Assembly (NCBI GenBank): GCA_022865625.1 | Contig: JALHTB010000046.1 | Span: 1 to 19,244, forward strand | Source: Candidatus Bathyarchaeota archaeon | Lineage (GTDB): Archaea > Thermoproteota > Bathyarchaeia > 40CM-2-53-6 > FEN-987 | Direction of reading: 5' to 3' | DNA: 19,244 nucleotides | Shown here: positions 5,454-12,633 of the stretch, piece by piece | How positions within the stretch are numbered: the first letter of the stretch is position 1 | Layout of the letters: each line of letters starts with the position of its first letter | The notes under the pieces: generated by a model | The model's database searches: none | Told to the model about the DNA's origin: nothing | The model's input: only the letters and a program-made list of their open reading frames with translations | Translations under genes and position numbers: made by a program

Positions 5454-7085
5454 CTACTCTCGTCTTTTTACAGGCTTACCCTTTGTGTTCTTTCCTAGAT
5501 ACCTCTTGCCTTTTGCAGCTGTTCCTGTCAGTCCGCTTGAGATTTCCTTGTCGGTCACACTCGAGAACCTCACTCGTAATTTCGTGCAAACACTCTTGCA
5601 CATCCCAGCGTACCGGACATGCCATCCTCTGTCCGATCGTACGAGAACAACTGCCCGATAGGTTCGGTTCTTGGCGAGATAGCTCTGGACTGCCTTTGCC
5701 ATTACTTTCAGGATCTCAGGATCAGGCTCTTCTAGGGTCTCGGTCTGCGAGAATGGAAAAGTGTCTTGCAGTTCTGAAGGCACTAGGCCGTATGGTGGGG
5801 AGTACAGGCAGACGTGCGCGCCCTTGCCCGCCTTCGTCATGCCGACTAGTATGTCACTGCTCTCGTCGCCGGGACGATGGGTCATGACTGGTGCCAGCAC
5901 CAAGACTCTCGCCTCTCTGGGAGGAACATAGTCTCCAAGCAGCCGTTCAAGATGCATGACGTATTCCGGTCTTTGAAGACTTGTTGAGTCAAAGAAGAGG
6001 ATCCCCTTGCGCTTCGTGGAGGGAGCGCAACATGCGACTTCGGCTCGGTGCTTCTGAGTCCTCTGGAATGCCTCTAAGAGGCGAGGATGACTCCTGCACC
6101 TGATTTCAACAAGTTCCCAAAGTCTTCCTTCGACGATGGATTCCTTGATTGTCTCTATCTCCTGGAAGCAGGCCAGTAGGTTATGTTCAGCAAGGAGTCG
6201 AGTTCTCTCGGCGACCGGAAGAGACCTAACCTTATCAGGGCTTGTACTTGCACATGTGTTGCACTTGCACGGGAAATATTCCATCTGTCCGAGGTGAAGA
6301 GTTCCCGCTTGTGTCAGGTACCGACCTCTGCGCGCGTAGAGGATGTACGCGGCTGAATCAAACAGATCGCAACCGAGTGCAACCGCAAGCGAGAACATGA
6401 ATGGGTGTCCAGCACCGAATAGGTGCAACGGCGTGCTGAATGGCAGGTTCATCTTCGCAGCAAGTATCATGTCGACCAGGTCTGCGAAGAGATACTGCTC
6501 CATCACTTCGGTCGGACTTCCGAGCGCATATATGTCGAAACCTCTCTTGGCCATCTCACGAGCACTGTAGGCAACCAGATCGGGGTACAGTCCTCCCTGT
6601 ATTGGTCCCACCCACGCTATGTCTCGATTCTTGATGACTTTCCGCGCCTCGTCAGCTCTTCTTATGGTCTCATTGACTGTCTCCATTGCTCGAGTCCTTG
6701 AGGCCCTCGATCCGGTCGGTACGTCTAGGATGACGCCGATGTCCGTTCGGATGGATTGCTGGTAGTCGATGATTTCTGCGGAGCCAACTTCGACTTCGCC
6801 GTACCGAAGCATTTGGTAGGCGCCAGAATCTGTGGCAACAATACCGGGGAAATCCAGGAAATCATGAATGTCGTGGACTCCGGTGTCACCCGCTCGTCGC
6901 CTTATCAGGTATGCATTCGTGAACAGTGCCTTGGATCCGAGTTTCTCGAACATGACCCGTGGAGGTATCTCTTGCGCAAGCGGATTCACAACCGGGAAAA
7001 GTGCGGGGGTCTCGAGCTTTCCGCTCTTTGTCTCGAAGACGCCTATTCTTCCTAGGACATCCCGCTGCCCCGTTTCGAAAGACAA
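5454..7085 (-). CDS. tgtA: Archaeal tRNA-guanine transglycosylase (archaeosine pathway)
   Basis: 543 aa from TTG at 7085. It exchanges G15 of tRNA for preQ0, the first tRNA-bound step to archaeosine. Counting from the upstream GTG at 7136: ATDSGAYQ with Asp103 (acid/base), GAGHP at 241-245, GCDLFDSAAY with nucleophile Asp260, and zinc ligands C290, C292, C295 and H318. A C-terminal region after about 355 (GILFFDSTSLQRPEYV, VLVLAPVMTHRPG, VVLVRSDRGWHV) resembles the domains following the catalytic barrel in archaeal enzymes. The protein then ends in a lysine-rich tail with no visible PUA domain, which many archaeal TgtA carry. I chose the TTG because the family N-terminus (SFETGQRDVLGRIG) begins there and AAGG precedes it by 7 nt; the GTG at 7136 has no ribosome site. 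Confidence 0.93.
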   Translation of the reverse strand: MSFETGQRDVLGRIGVFETKSGKLETPALFPVVNPLAQEIPPRVMFEKLGSKALFTNAYLIRRRAGDTGVHDIHDFLDFPGIVATDSGAYQMLRYGEVEVGSAEIIDYQQSIRTDIGVILDVPTGSRASRTRAMETVNETIRRADEARKVIKNRDIAWVGPIQGGLYPDLVAYSAREMAKRGFDIYALGSPTEVMEQYLFADLVDMILAAKMNLPFSTPLHLFGAGHPFMFSLAVALGCDLFDSAAYILYARRGRYLTQAGTLHLGQMEYFPCKCNTCASTSPDKVRSLPVAERTRLLAEHNLLACFQEIETIKESIVEGRLWELVEIRCRSHPRLLEAFQRTQKHRAEVACCAPSTKRKGILFFDSTSLQRPEYVMHLERLLGDYVPPREARVLVLAPVMTHRPGDESSDILVGMTKAGKGAHVCLYSPPYGLVPSELQDTFPFSQTETLEEPDPEILKVMAKAVQSYLAKNRTYRAVVLVRSDRGWHVRYAGMCKSVCTKLRVRFSSVTDKEISSGLTGTAAKGKRYLGKNTKGKPVKRRE

Positions 7086-7174
7086 CGCGCATCCTTCAAA
7101 GAATCTGTGGCCGTATTGTGTTCGTGGGCACTTCACGCAGAATGCAGTGGGTTGTCCAAGTCAATCGTCGGGCA

Positions 7175-7615
7175 CTAGGTCCCTTTGCCTTGGTCCTTCA
7201 CGAACTCCTCGTACACCCTCTGAACTCTCTCTGCAGCTGGTCCTGACCCTTCAATTATGCCGTTCTCGCTGAGTCTGATCTTGTCCATGACAAGTATCAC
7301 GCCCGCTCCCTCGACAATCTTAACCATTCTCGGGAAGACCCGTTCCACCCTGTCAGCAAGTGCCTGCAAGTCAAACGGCTTCTCCATACTATAGATCTGG
7401 GCGATGGAAGGTCCATTGAGGAACAGCTTATGGATGGCTTTCCCTGACTCATCTGTGCAATTGGAAATGCATACACTAAGAGTATCCGTGTCTACTCCAG
7501 AGAGAAGGCCAGTATATTTCCTTCCACTGTTCGTTTCCACAATGACCGTTTTCTGAAGGAGGAGCGCAAGCTCCTCGGAAAACTTCCTGTCCGCAGTTGA
7601 AGACAAACTGATCAC
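7175..7615 (-). CDS. Archaeal Sm-like protein with C-terminal domain (SmAP3 type)
   Basis: 146 aa from GTG at 7615. The N-terminal half is an Sm fold: FSEELALLLQKTVIVETNSG and RKYTGLLSGVDTDTLSVCISN form Sm motif 1, and KLFLNGPSIAQIY forms Sm motif 2. The second half (FDLQALADRVERVFPRMVKI, then GVILVMDKIRLSENGI) is an alpha/beta extension like that of the two-domain crenarchaeal SmAP3. Such rings bind U-rich RNA; the partner of SmAP3 is not settled. A frame open to an ATG at 7666 would overlap the preceding gene and has no ribosome site. A TATA box at 7637-7644 predicts transcription starting exactly at the 7615 GTG, so a leaderless mRNA is likely. tgtA follows downstream. Confidence 0.85.
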   Translation of the reverse strand: MISLSSTADRKFSEELALLLQKTVIVETNSGRKYTGLLSGVDTDTLSVCISNCTDESGKAIHKLFLNGPSIAQIYSMEKPFDLQALADRVERVFPRMVKIVEGAGVILVMDKIRLSENGIIEGSGPAAERVQRVYEEFVKDQGKGT

Positions 7616-7636
7616 CGGAGATACTGACGCGCCGGC

Positions 7637-7644
7637 GTTAAAAG
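7637..7644 (-). promoter_or_regulatory. TATA box of the Sm gene, overlapping the DUF1922 stop codon
   Basis: Minus-strand CTTTTAAC. Its TAA is the stop codon of the upstream gene. The box centre is 26 bp before the GTG at 7615, the classical archaeal distance to +1. Confidence 0.5.
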
Positions 7645-7880
7645 TGTGTACTGGCCACTTTCCCATATGGTTCGGCAGCAGGTTTCTCGGGCCTGCTTTG
7701 GCTCTTTGAACGTAGAACTGATCGCGCCTCTTCTATGTCGCTGGTCATCCATAGCGTCTCTGCCTTAGAGAGCCCGATCCTTCGCCCGCAATAGGGACAC
7801 TGCCTAGTCTTCGTTCCCTGCCGAGCAAGCAGGAGCCGTTGGCATTTCGAGCACGCTATGACGAGATAGATCTTCCTCAA
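7638..7880 (-). CDS. DUF1922-type zinc-ribbon protein
   Basis: 80 aa from TTG at 7880. It opens KIYLVIACSKCQRLLLARQGTKTRQCPYCGRRI, a compact zinc ribbon with two CxxC knuckles about 14 residues apart, matching DUF1922 (small archaeal proteins of unknown function). After it comes a helix (KAETLWMTSDIEEARSVLRS) and a loose basic tail. The TTG start is preceded by AGGTG 5 nt upstream, a good ribosome site. It starts 9 bp after the stop of the Fap7-like kinase on the same strand. Nucleic-acid or ribosome binding is plausible but not shown. Confidence 0.78.
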   Translation of the reverse strand: MRKIYLVIACSKCQRLLLARQGTKTRQCPYCGRRIGLSKAETLWMTSDIEEARSVLRSKSQSRPEKPAAEPYGKVASTHF

Positions 7881-7889
7881 GGCTACACC

Positions 7890-8468
7890 TCATATGAGAT
7901 ACTTGGTCAGCATTTGGTGACGTCTCAGGGCCATCAGCCAGTCAACCTTGGGCGCTCTCTGAATTCTTTTCTGTTTCAAGGCTCGGATGGCTGTTTCCAC
8001 CACGCAGCAGGGTTGCACAGCAGCCGTGTCAATCTCAACGATTTTCTTCCACCCATAGTTATGCACTGCATCCCATAAGCAGATGTCGAGAATCTCCGCC
8101 TGCAAGTTCTCACTGGTCTTACGTTTCGACCAGCGCTTACGGTTCAGTCGTTGTTCCAAGATCTTTGGATGACAACGCAGGACAATCACTCTTACAGGTT
8201 TGGGGGAGGTGATTCTGAGGGGGATGTGACTGTCTACTACTATACCTCCGTCGACTCGTCTAGCCAACTCGTTGAGTGAGATGCGTAGCCTCTTCAGGGA
8301 AACTATGTGTGTCTTCCTCTTCTCGTCATATGTGTAGTCTGTCCCTTCGCGCTTGAGTAGTGTCTCGGGGTTAACGTAGTGCGCGCGAAGAGCCTTTGCT
8401 AGCAGACGACTAACAGTTGTCTTTCCGGTGCCGGGAGTCCCCGTGACGAGAACCGCCGTTCCTTTCAT
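7890..8468 (-). CDS. fap7: Adenylate kinase of the Fap7/AK6 family
   Basis: 192 aa from ATG at 8468. The Walker A loop VTGTPGTGKTT is near the N-terminus, followed by a NMP-binding region (DYTYDEKRKTHIVSLKRL), the strand GGIVVDSHIPL, then VRVIVLRCHPKILEQRLNRKRWSKRKTSENL and QAEILDICLWDAV. These are the hallmarks of AK6/Fap7, which acts with uS11 in small-subunit maturation and is both an adenylate kinase and an ATPase. The family starts just before the P-loop, favouring 8468; a GTG at 8489 would add seven residues. The start lies only 34 bp (or 13 bp from the GTG) after the CCA of tRNA-Glu, and the DUF1922 and Sm genes follow. The C-terminal basic tail is longer than usual. Confidence 0.92.
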   Translation of the reverse strand: MKGTAVLVTGTPGTGKTTVSRLLAKALRAHYVNPETLLKREGTDYTYDEKRKTHIVSLKRLRISLNELARRVDGGIVVDSHIPLRITSPKPVRVIVLRCHPKILEQRLNRKRWSKRKTSENLQAEILDICLWDAVHNYGWKKIVEIDTAAVQPCCVVETAIRALKQKRIQRAPKVDWLMALRRHQMLTKYLI

Positions 8469-8519
8469 GAGTCCCTGCAATCGGTTCACGTTTGAGCTGA
8501 CTTGGTGCTCCGGGCGGGA

Positions 8520-8544
8520 TTTTCATGATCTGTTTCTTGATCAT
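8520..8544 (-). other. tRNA-Glu intron 3, position 59/60 in the T-loop (25 nt)
   Basis: BHB geometry is complete. Outer helix: the T-stem GCGGG/CCCGC. Central helix: TTCA (8550-8547) with TGAA (8525-8522). Bulges: AAA (8546-8544) and AAT (8521-8519), each cut after the second base. Inner stem: TGATC/GATCA with an 8-nt loop. Cutting restores loop TTCAAAT. Confidence 0.88.
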
Positions 8545-8565
8545 TTTGAACCCGCGTCGCTGGCT

Positions 8566-8582
8566 TTCTCCGATCTGGATCG
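8566..8582 (-). other. tRNA-Glu intron 2, canonical position 37/38 (17 nt)
   Basis: Central helix: CTCT (8588-8585) with GGAG (8571-8568), ending in one T-G pair. Bulges: CGC (8584-8582) and AAA (8567-8565). Inner helix: GAT/ATC with loop CCAG. Outer helix: GGC/GCC of the anticodon stem. The ends are unique. Confidence 0.88.
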
Positions 8583-8599
8583 CGAGAGGCCAGCATACT

Positions 8600-8615
8600 C
8601 TCGGCGCCATATGCG
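8600..8615 (-). other. tRNA-Glu intron 1, position about 20b/21 in the D-loop (16 nt)
   Basis: Central helix: CGGT (8621-8618 read through the D-loop) with GCCG (8605-8602), one T-G pair. Bulges: CAC (8617-8615) and AGA (8601-8599). The inner stem is only GC/GC and the outer helix is weak, so this is a relaxed BHB. The boundary is set by the mature D-loop ending AA before GTAT. Confidence 0.75.
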
Positions 8616-8664
8616 TGACCGGGCTATACTACCGGAGCACTGGTCGTCTACGAGGCTCGGCATC

Positions 8665-8672
8665 CTTTCTAA
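8665..8672 (-). promoter_or_regulatory. Possible TATA box of tRNA-Glu
   Basis: Minus-strand CTTAGAAA about 30 bp before the mature 5' end at 8638. A weak match, supported mainly by distance. Confidence 0.3.
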
Positions 8673-8797
8673 GGCTTACGTTCAGGATCGCGTTGGACAG
8701 TTGAGCATCTTCATACCGTTGATGCCTTCGGCTAGCGTTGGGACTAGCTGCGTTTGAAGAGAAGCCTTTCGTTAGACTGCTTCCCGTCGGAACTGGT

Positions 8798-10435
8798 CTA
8801 GTATTCCGGCATTCCTTCTCCGCCTGGGCCGCCCCTTGGAGGGGTTGGTGGAGGTTTCGCAGCTGCTATGACATCATCGATTCTCAAGATCATTGAGGCT
8901 GCTTCTGTGGCGGACTTGATGGCTTGTTCCTTGACCTTGAGGGGTTCGAGAACTCCGCTCTTGAGCATATCCTTGGCTCCGCCCTTGAAGACATCGACTC
9001 CCATCCACAATCCGCCTTTCTTCTCGTGAGATGACCGCAGGTCCACCATGATGTCAATTGGATCGAGTCCAGCGTTCTCAGCAAGCGTTCTGGGAATAAC
9101 TTCGATCGAGTCTGCGAATGCCTCGATCGCCAGTTGTTCTCTGCCCCCCACTTTGATGGCATATTCCTTGAGTCTCCTAGCAAGCTCCGATTCGATCGCT
9201 CCACCGCCAGCAACGACCCTGTTCTTGGTCACGACGTCGGCAACCACGGAAAGTGAATCGTTTAGAGAGCGCTCGGCCTCGTCGACGAGTCTTTCCAACC
9301 CTGCCCGGATCAGTATTGAAACCGATCTCGGATTCTTGCATCCCTCGATGAAGACCATCTTGTCATCACCGAGCTTGCGTTCTTCCACAAGGCCGGCCAA
9401 TCCGAGGTCGCTCTCCTTGAGATCGACGAGATTGGTGACGACCTTTCCTCCGGTCGCTCTGGCTAGCTTGTCCATGTCTGATTTCTTGATTCTTCTGACG
9501 CCGAGGATTCCTTCCTTGGCAAGAAAATGCTGAGTTGTATCGTCAATCCCTTTCTGGCACAGGACGACGTTCGCCTTTGCGGCCTTTATCTTGTCGACCA
9601 TCTCTTTCATCATCTTGGTTTCTTCGTCCAAGAACGCTTTCATCTGTGTAGGATCGTTGATTCTGATCTCGGCGCTGATCTCCGTCTTCTCGATCTCGAG
9701 GGCGCAGTCGAGTAGCGCTATCTTGGCGTTCTTCACAGCCTTCGGCATGCCTGGGTGGACGACTTCCTTGTCCACGATGATGCCCCTGATGAGCTCGGTG
9801 TCGAGGAGACTCTTGCCTTCTTTCTTGGTCAGTTGTATGTTGTCAATGTCAGCTGTCCAGTCTGTGCCTCTCTTCTCGGCGATGAGCTTGATGGCCTCGA
9901 TGGAGATGTCTGCAAAGTGTTCCCTTGCAGCGCCTAGGCCCTTGCTGTGCATCGCTGTCATGGCCACTTTCTTGAGTGTAGCCTTGTCATCAGGTTCTAC
10001 TGGGATTGATATCTCGCTGAGTACCTGCATCGCTTTTTCCGCGGCTTTCTTGTATCCTGAGACAATGACCGTAGGGTGAATGTCATCGTCAAGGAGGGCC
10101 TCAGCGCGCTTCAGCAGCTCTCCTGCGATGACAACTGCGGTGGTTGTGCCGTCGCCTACCTCATCATCTTGCGTCTTTGCGACTTCAACCATCATCTTCG
10201 CGGCAGGGTTCTGGACGTCAATCTCATCCAGAACTGTCGCTCCATCATTAGTTACTGTGACATCGCCAAGGCTGTCGACGAGCATCTTGTCCATTCCCCT
10301 TGGGCCAAGAGTGCTCTTCACGACCTCCGCAACTATGCGGGCAGCAGTCATGTTCGATCTTTGGGCGTCTCTTCCTCTACTTCTCGAGGAGCCTTCCTTA
10401 AGGACGAACACGGGTTGTCCACTGAGATACGCCAA
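8798..10435 (-). CDS. thsA: Thermosome (group II chaperonin) subunit
   Basis: 545 aa from TTG at 10435. It folds proteins in an ATP-driven double ring with a built-in lid. Seen: [28 protein letters not shown] (apical-proximal nucleotide loop), [28 protein letters not shown] (ATPase motif with the catalytic Asp), the helical-protrusion region around [37 protein letters not shown], and the C-terminal [11 protein letters not shown] tail typical of archaeal subunits. Length is normal. TTG is supported by GGAGG 9 nt upstream. A TATA box lies at 10482-10489. It is divergent from a PAC2 gene, with an imperfect inverted repeat between the two promoters that may be an operator. Only one subunit gene is in the window; others may exist elsewhere. 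Confidence 0.97.
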   Translation of the reverse strand: MAYLSGQPVFVLKEGSSRSRGRDAQRSNMTAARIVAEVVKSTLGPRGMDKMLVDSLGDVTVTNDGATVLDEIDVQNPAAKMMVEVAKTQDDEVGDGTTTAVVIAGELLKRAEALLDDDIHPTVIVSGYKKAAEKAMQVLSEISIPVEPDDKATLKKVAMTAMHSKGLGAAREHFADISIEAIKLIAEKRGTDWTADIDNIQLTKKEGKSLLDTELIRGIIVDKEVVHPGMPKAVKNAKIALLDCALEIEKTEISAEIRINDPTQMKAFLDEETKMMKEMVDKIKAAKANVVLCQKGIDDTTQHFLAKEGILGVRRIKKSDMDKLARATGGKVVTNLVDLKESDLGLAGLVEERKLGDDKMVFIEGCKNPRSVSILIRAGLERLVDEAERSLNDSLSVVADVVTKNRVVAGGGAIESELARRLKEYAIKVGGREQLAIEAFADSIEVIPRTLAENAGLDPIDIMVDLRSSHEKKGGLWMGVDVFKGGAKDMLKSGVLEPLKVKEQAIKSATEAASMILRIDDVIAAAKPPPTPPRGGPGGEGMPEY

Positions 10436-10481
10436 GTCTGAATTCCTCCGAATGAAGCAGAAACATAGGCGCAGAACACGT

Positions 10482-10489
10482 CAATAAAA
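10482..10489 (-). promoter_or_regulatory. TATA box of thermosome gene
   Basis: Minus-strand TTTTATTG preceded by GGTAAGGC (BRE-like). Transcription expected near 10460, giving a 25-nt leader with GGAGG. Confidence 0.5.
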
Positions 10490-10503
10490 GCCTTACCAAT
10501 AAT

Positions 10504-10536
10504 CTGCCTGATTCGTCTTATCGAGCGATTCGGCAG
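10504..10536. promoter_or_regulatory. Imperfect inverted repeat between thermosome and PAC2 promoters
   Basis: CTGCC-tg-ATTCG on the left matches the reverse complement of CGATT-c-GGCAG on the right, with arms 10504-10515 and 10526-10536. It sits directly between the two divergent TATA boxes, where a dimeric regulator could act on both genes. Confidence 0.35.
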
Positions 10537-10537
10537 G

Positions 10538-10544
10538 TTTTTAG
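10538..10544 (+). promoter_or_regulatory. TATA box of PAC2 gene
   Basis: TTTTTAG. Expected transcription start near 10567, 25 nt before the ATG at 10592. Confidence 0.4.
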
Positions 10545-10591
10545 CCAGTCCTCCCAACGTATCCGCTCTGACGAAATAACAGCTGATACTG

Positions 10592-11293
10592 ATGCCGATA
10601 TCAATGAAGGTTCATGGAAACGGTCTGAGAAACTGCACTCTCATGACGGGATTTCACGGGATTGGCTCGACTGGATACATCGCAGTCTCGTATCTAGTGC
10701 ACTCCCTGCAAGCGAAACGAATAGGATTCGTCGATGTCATGCATCCTCCTCCGTTTGTTTCCACCTCGGAAGAAGGGCTAGTCACACCGTTTGAGGTGTT
10801 TAGGAAAGGCAAGCTTGTGTTTGTGAAGCTCGAGTTCGCCCCCCATAGAACGGAGGAAGCTGAGTTCGCAAAAGCACTTGCTCAATGGGCGATCAAAGAG
10901 AAGTTTCGGGATGCAGTGTTGGTCGGTGGGTTGGATTCCGGCCTGAAGTCCGGAAAGCAGAACGTCAGGATTGTTCCGACTAGGGCGTACTTGACTAGGA
11001 AGAGCGGATTCAAGTATCCGACCCTGGAGCCGGGCTTCTTCGTCTACGGTCAGCTTGCGGTCATGTTGAGCGAGTTTGAGATGAACAACTTCCCTGCGAT
11101 AGCGATTCTTCCCTATGCATCTGCAAGCGCCGCAGACCCATCGGCCGCGGCAATCGCGGTAAGGACGATCTGCAAAGCCTATGGGATCAAAGTAGACGTC
11201 TCCGATCTTGAGGATGGAGCGAGGGAGATCGAGGAAGAGTTCGAGAAGAGGATGAAACAGACCTCCAAGTCCTTGCAGAGCATGTACGGATGA
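10592..11293 (+). CDS. PAC2-family protein (proteasome assembly chaperone-like)
   Basis: 233 aa. The opening NCTLMTGFHGIGSTGYIAVSYLVHSL is the conserved PAC2 N-terminus, followed by KRIGFVDVMHPPPFV, GKLVFVKLEFAPHR, RDAVLVGGLDSGLKS, the YPTLEPGFFVYGQLAVMLSEFEM region and FPAIAILPYASASAADPSAAAIAVRTI. Eukaryotic PAC2 helps assemble the 20S proteasome; archaeal PbaB-type relatives are linked to proteasome or other assembly work, and the exact role here is unknown. The C-terminus (DLEDGAREIEEEFEKRMKQT) is a charged helix. The ATG at 10604 is an alternative start. Divergence from the thermosome fits a protein quality-control role. Confidence 0.87.
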   Translation: MPISMKVHGNGLRNCTLMTGFHGIGSTGYIAVSYLVHSLQAKRIGFVDVMHPPPFVSTSEEGLVTPFEVFRKGKLVFVKLEFAPHRTEEAEFAKALAQWAIKEKFRDAVLVGGLDSGLKSGKQNVRIVPTRAYLTRKSGFKYPTLEPGFFVYGQLAVMLSEFEMNNFPAIAILPYASASAADPSAAAIAVRTICKAYGIKVDVSDLEDGAREIEEEFEKRMKQTSKSLQSMYG

Positions 11294-11376
11294 TCATTGA
11301 GTCACTTCGGCGCCATTGTTTGCAATACACTTAGAAAGGTGACGAGACCGCATCGCACTCAGGCCGATGAATCAGG

Positions 11377-12633
11377 ATGAACATTCGCTTCCTCGGCGCA
11401 TGTCAGGAGGTTGGCCGCTCAGGCGTCCAAGTCAAGTTAGGGGAGAAATCGATCCTACTTGACTACGGCGTCATGGTCAACCACGAAATAGGTTTCCCGG
11501 TGCATGTTTCGCCAAAAGACCTTCATGGCATCGTGGTAACCCACGCCCACCTTGATCACAGCGGGCTCGTCCCGATGTTCTACGTAAGAAGCCGCCTTCC
11601 AGTCTATGGAGTCGAGCCTACATTCGCATTGGGTAACATCCTGATCAGGGATATGATCAAACTCAGCGGATACTACCTGCCATTTGAGTTCATGGACCTA
11701 GAAACGATGATGGAACATTCTGTGAACGTGCCATATCGTCATCCATTTGAAATCGGAAACGGGACTGTGACACTACTCAACGCAGGTCACATCCCTGGCA
11801 GCAGCCAAGCGCTCGTGGAGACAGGGGGCAGACGTATTGTCTACACAAGTGACTTCAACCTGAATGCGACAAGACTCGCAGGCTCTGCGGATTGCGACTA
11901 TGGCCAGCTTGATGCGCTCATCATAGAGAGCACGTATGCTAAGGAAGATCACCCTGACCGGACTGAGAGCGAGAAGCAACTCGTCGCTGCATGCAACGAG
12001 ATAGTCGAAGACGGAGGGACGGTTCTGATTCCGGCATTCGGAGTTGGTCGATCCCAAGAGATAATGTGCATGCTCACAGCCCACAACTTCCAGCACGCCA
12101 TCCATGTTGACGGAATGGCTCGGGTAGCGATCGAAGTACTGGAAGATCATGAGTCTGCACTTGTTGATCCTCAACTCTTCAAATCCGCCATCAAGAAGAC
12201 AGAATGGGTCAGGAACTGGCATGAAAGACGAAGAGCGATCAGGAATCCCAGCGTAATCATCTCACCAGCTGGCATGCTCAAGGGAGGCGCCTCAGTCTTC
12301 TATATGGAAAACATCGCACGTGGAAGCAAGAACGGAATCATCCTTGTGAGCTACCAAGCCGAGGGCTCACCAGGCCGAGTGCTGGCCGAGGAGGGCAGGT
12401 ACCTGCTCCACGGCAGGCCTCAGAAAGTGAACGCGAAAGTGTTGAAGTTCGATTTCTCATCTCACGGTGGAAGGAGCGAACTGTTACGATGCTTGGAGAG
12501 CCTGGACAAGAAGACCAAAGTCTTTGCAGTTCACGGAGACGAAGACAGCTGTGCAGTTCTCGCCGATTGGGCGAACAAACAGGCAGGACTGGAATCGTTC
12601 GTTCCCAAGGCCGGTGAATCCTACGAAATATGA
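11377..12633 (+). CDS. Beta-CASP metallo-beta-lactamase ribonuclease (aCPSF2/RNase J class)
   Basis: 418 aa. The metallo-beta-lactamase core opens MNIRFLGACQEVGRSGVQV and holds HAHLDH (H56, H58, D60, H61). Also seen are NAGHIPGSSQ, IVYTSDFN and the beta-CASP signatures LIIESTYAKEDHPDR, GGTVLIPAFGVGRSQE, VIISPAGMLKGG and FSSHGGRSELL. It has no N-terminal KH domains, which excludes aCPSF1, and it matches the short aCPSF2-like enzymes: 3'-end processing endonuclease or 5'-3' exonuclease activity on RNA. Size matches the 410-430 aa of that group. It leads a plus-strand run: the archaemetzincin start overlaps its last 20 bp. The ribosome site (CAGG right before ATG) is weak. Confidence 0.93.
   Translation: MNIRFLGACQEVGRSGVQVKLGEKSILLDYGVMVNHEIGFPVHVSPKDLHGIVVTHAHLDHSGLVPMFYVRSRLPVYGVEPTFALGNILIRDMIKLSGYYLPFEFMDLETMMEHSVNVPYRHPFEIGNGTVTLLNAGHIPGSSQALVETGGRRIVYTSDFNLNATRLAGSADCDYGQLDALIIESTYAKEDHPDRTESEKQLVAACNEIVEDGGTVLIPAFGVGRSQEIMCMLTAHNFQHAIHVDGMARVAIEVLEDHESALVDPQLFKSAIKKTEWVRNWHERRRAIRNPSVIISPAGMLKGGASVFYMENIARGSKNGIILVSYQAEGSPGRVLAEEGRYLLHGRPQKVNAKVLKFDFSSHGGRSELLRCLESLDKKTKVFAVHGDEDSCAVLADWANKQAGLESFVPKAGESYEI

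Larger units (their letters stand above)
8503..8638 (-). tRNA. tRNA-Glu (CTC) with three BHB-type introns, encoded CCA
   Basis: The gene is 136 nt and the mature tRNA 78 nt. Acceptor GCTCCGG (8638-8632) pairs with CCGGAGC (8513-8507), with discriminator A and CCA at 8505-8503. The D-arm is GTAT-AGCCCGGTCA-A-GTAT, with its loop cut before the last A. Anticodon stem CTGGC/GCCAG holds loop CTCTCGA, with anticodon CTC at 8586-8584. Variable region CGAC. The T-arm is GCGGG-TTCAAAT-CCCGC. Introns: 8615-8600 (20b/21), 8582-8566 (37/38) and 8544-8520 (59/60). The exons join to a tRNA-Glu with all standard features, including G15. The AT-containing CTTAGAAA about 30 nt upstream could be its TATA box. 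Confidence 0.93.

Noticed and set aside
6756..7272. Several plus-strand frames across tgtA and the adjoining gap
   Set aside because: They are antisense shadows of tgtA, with no promoter or ribosome site.
7175..7666. Sm gene starting at ATG 7666
   Set aside because: It overlaps the DUF1922 gene by 29 bp, lacks a ribosome site and adds residues outside the Sm fold; the leaderless GTG at 7615 fits the TATA box.
8410..8610. Minus-strand frame of 66 codons ending inside fap7
   Set aside because: It runs through the tRNA-Glu gene and its introns and overlaps fap7 in another frame.
10504..10543. Hairpin CTGCC/GGCAG followed by TTTTTAG as a plus-strand terminator
   Set aside because: No plus-strand gene ends here; the T-run fits better as the TATA box of the PAC2 gene.
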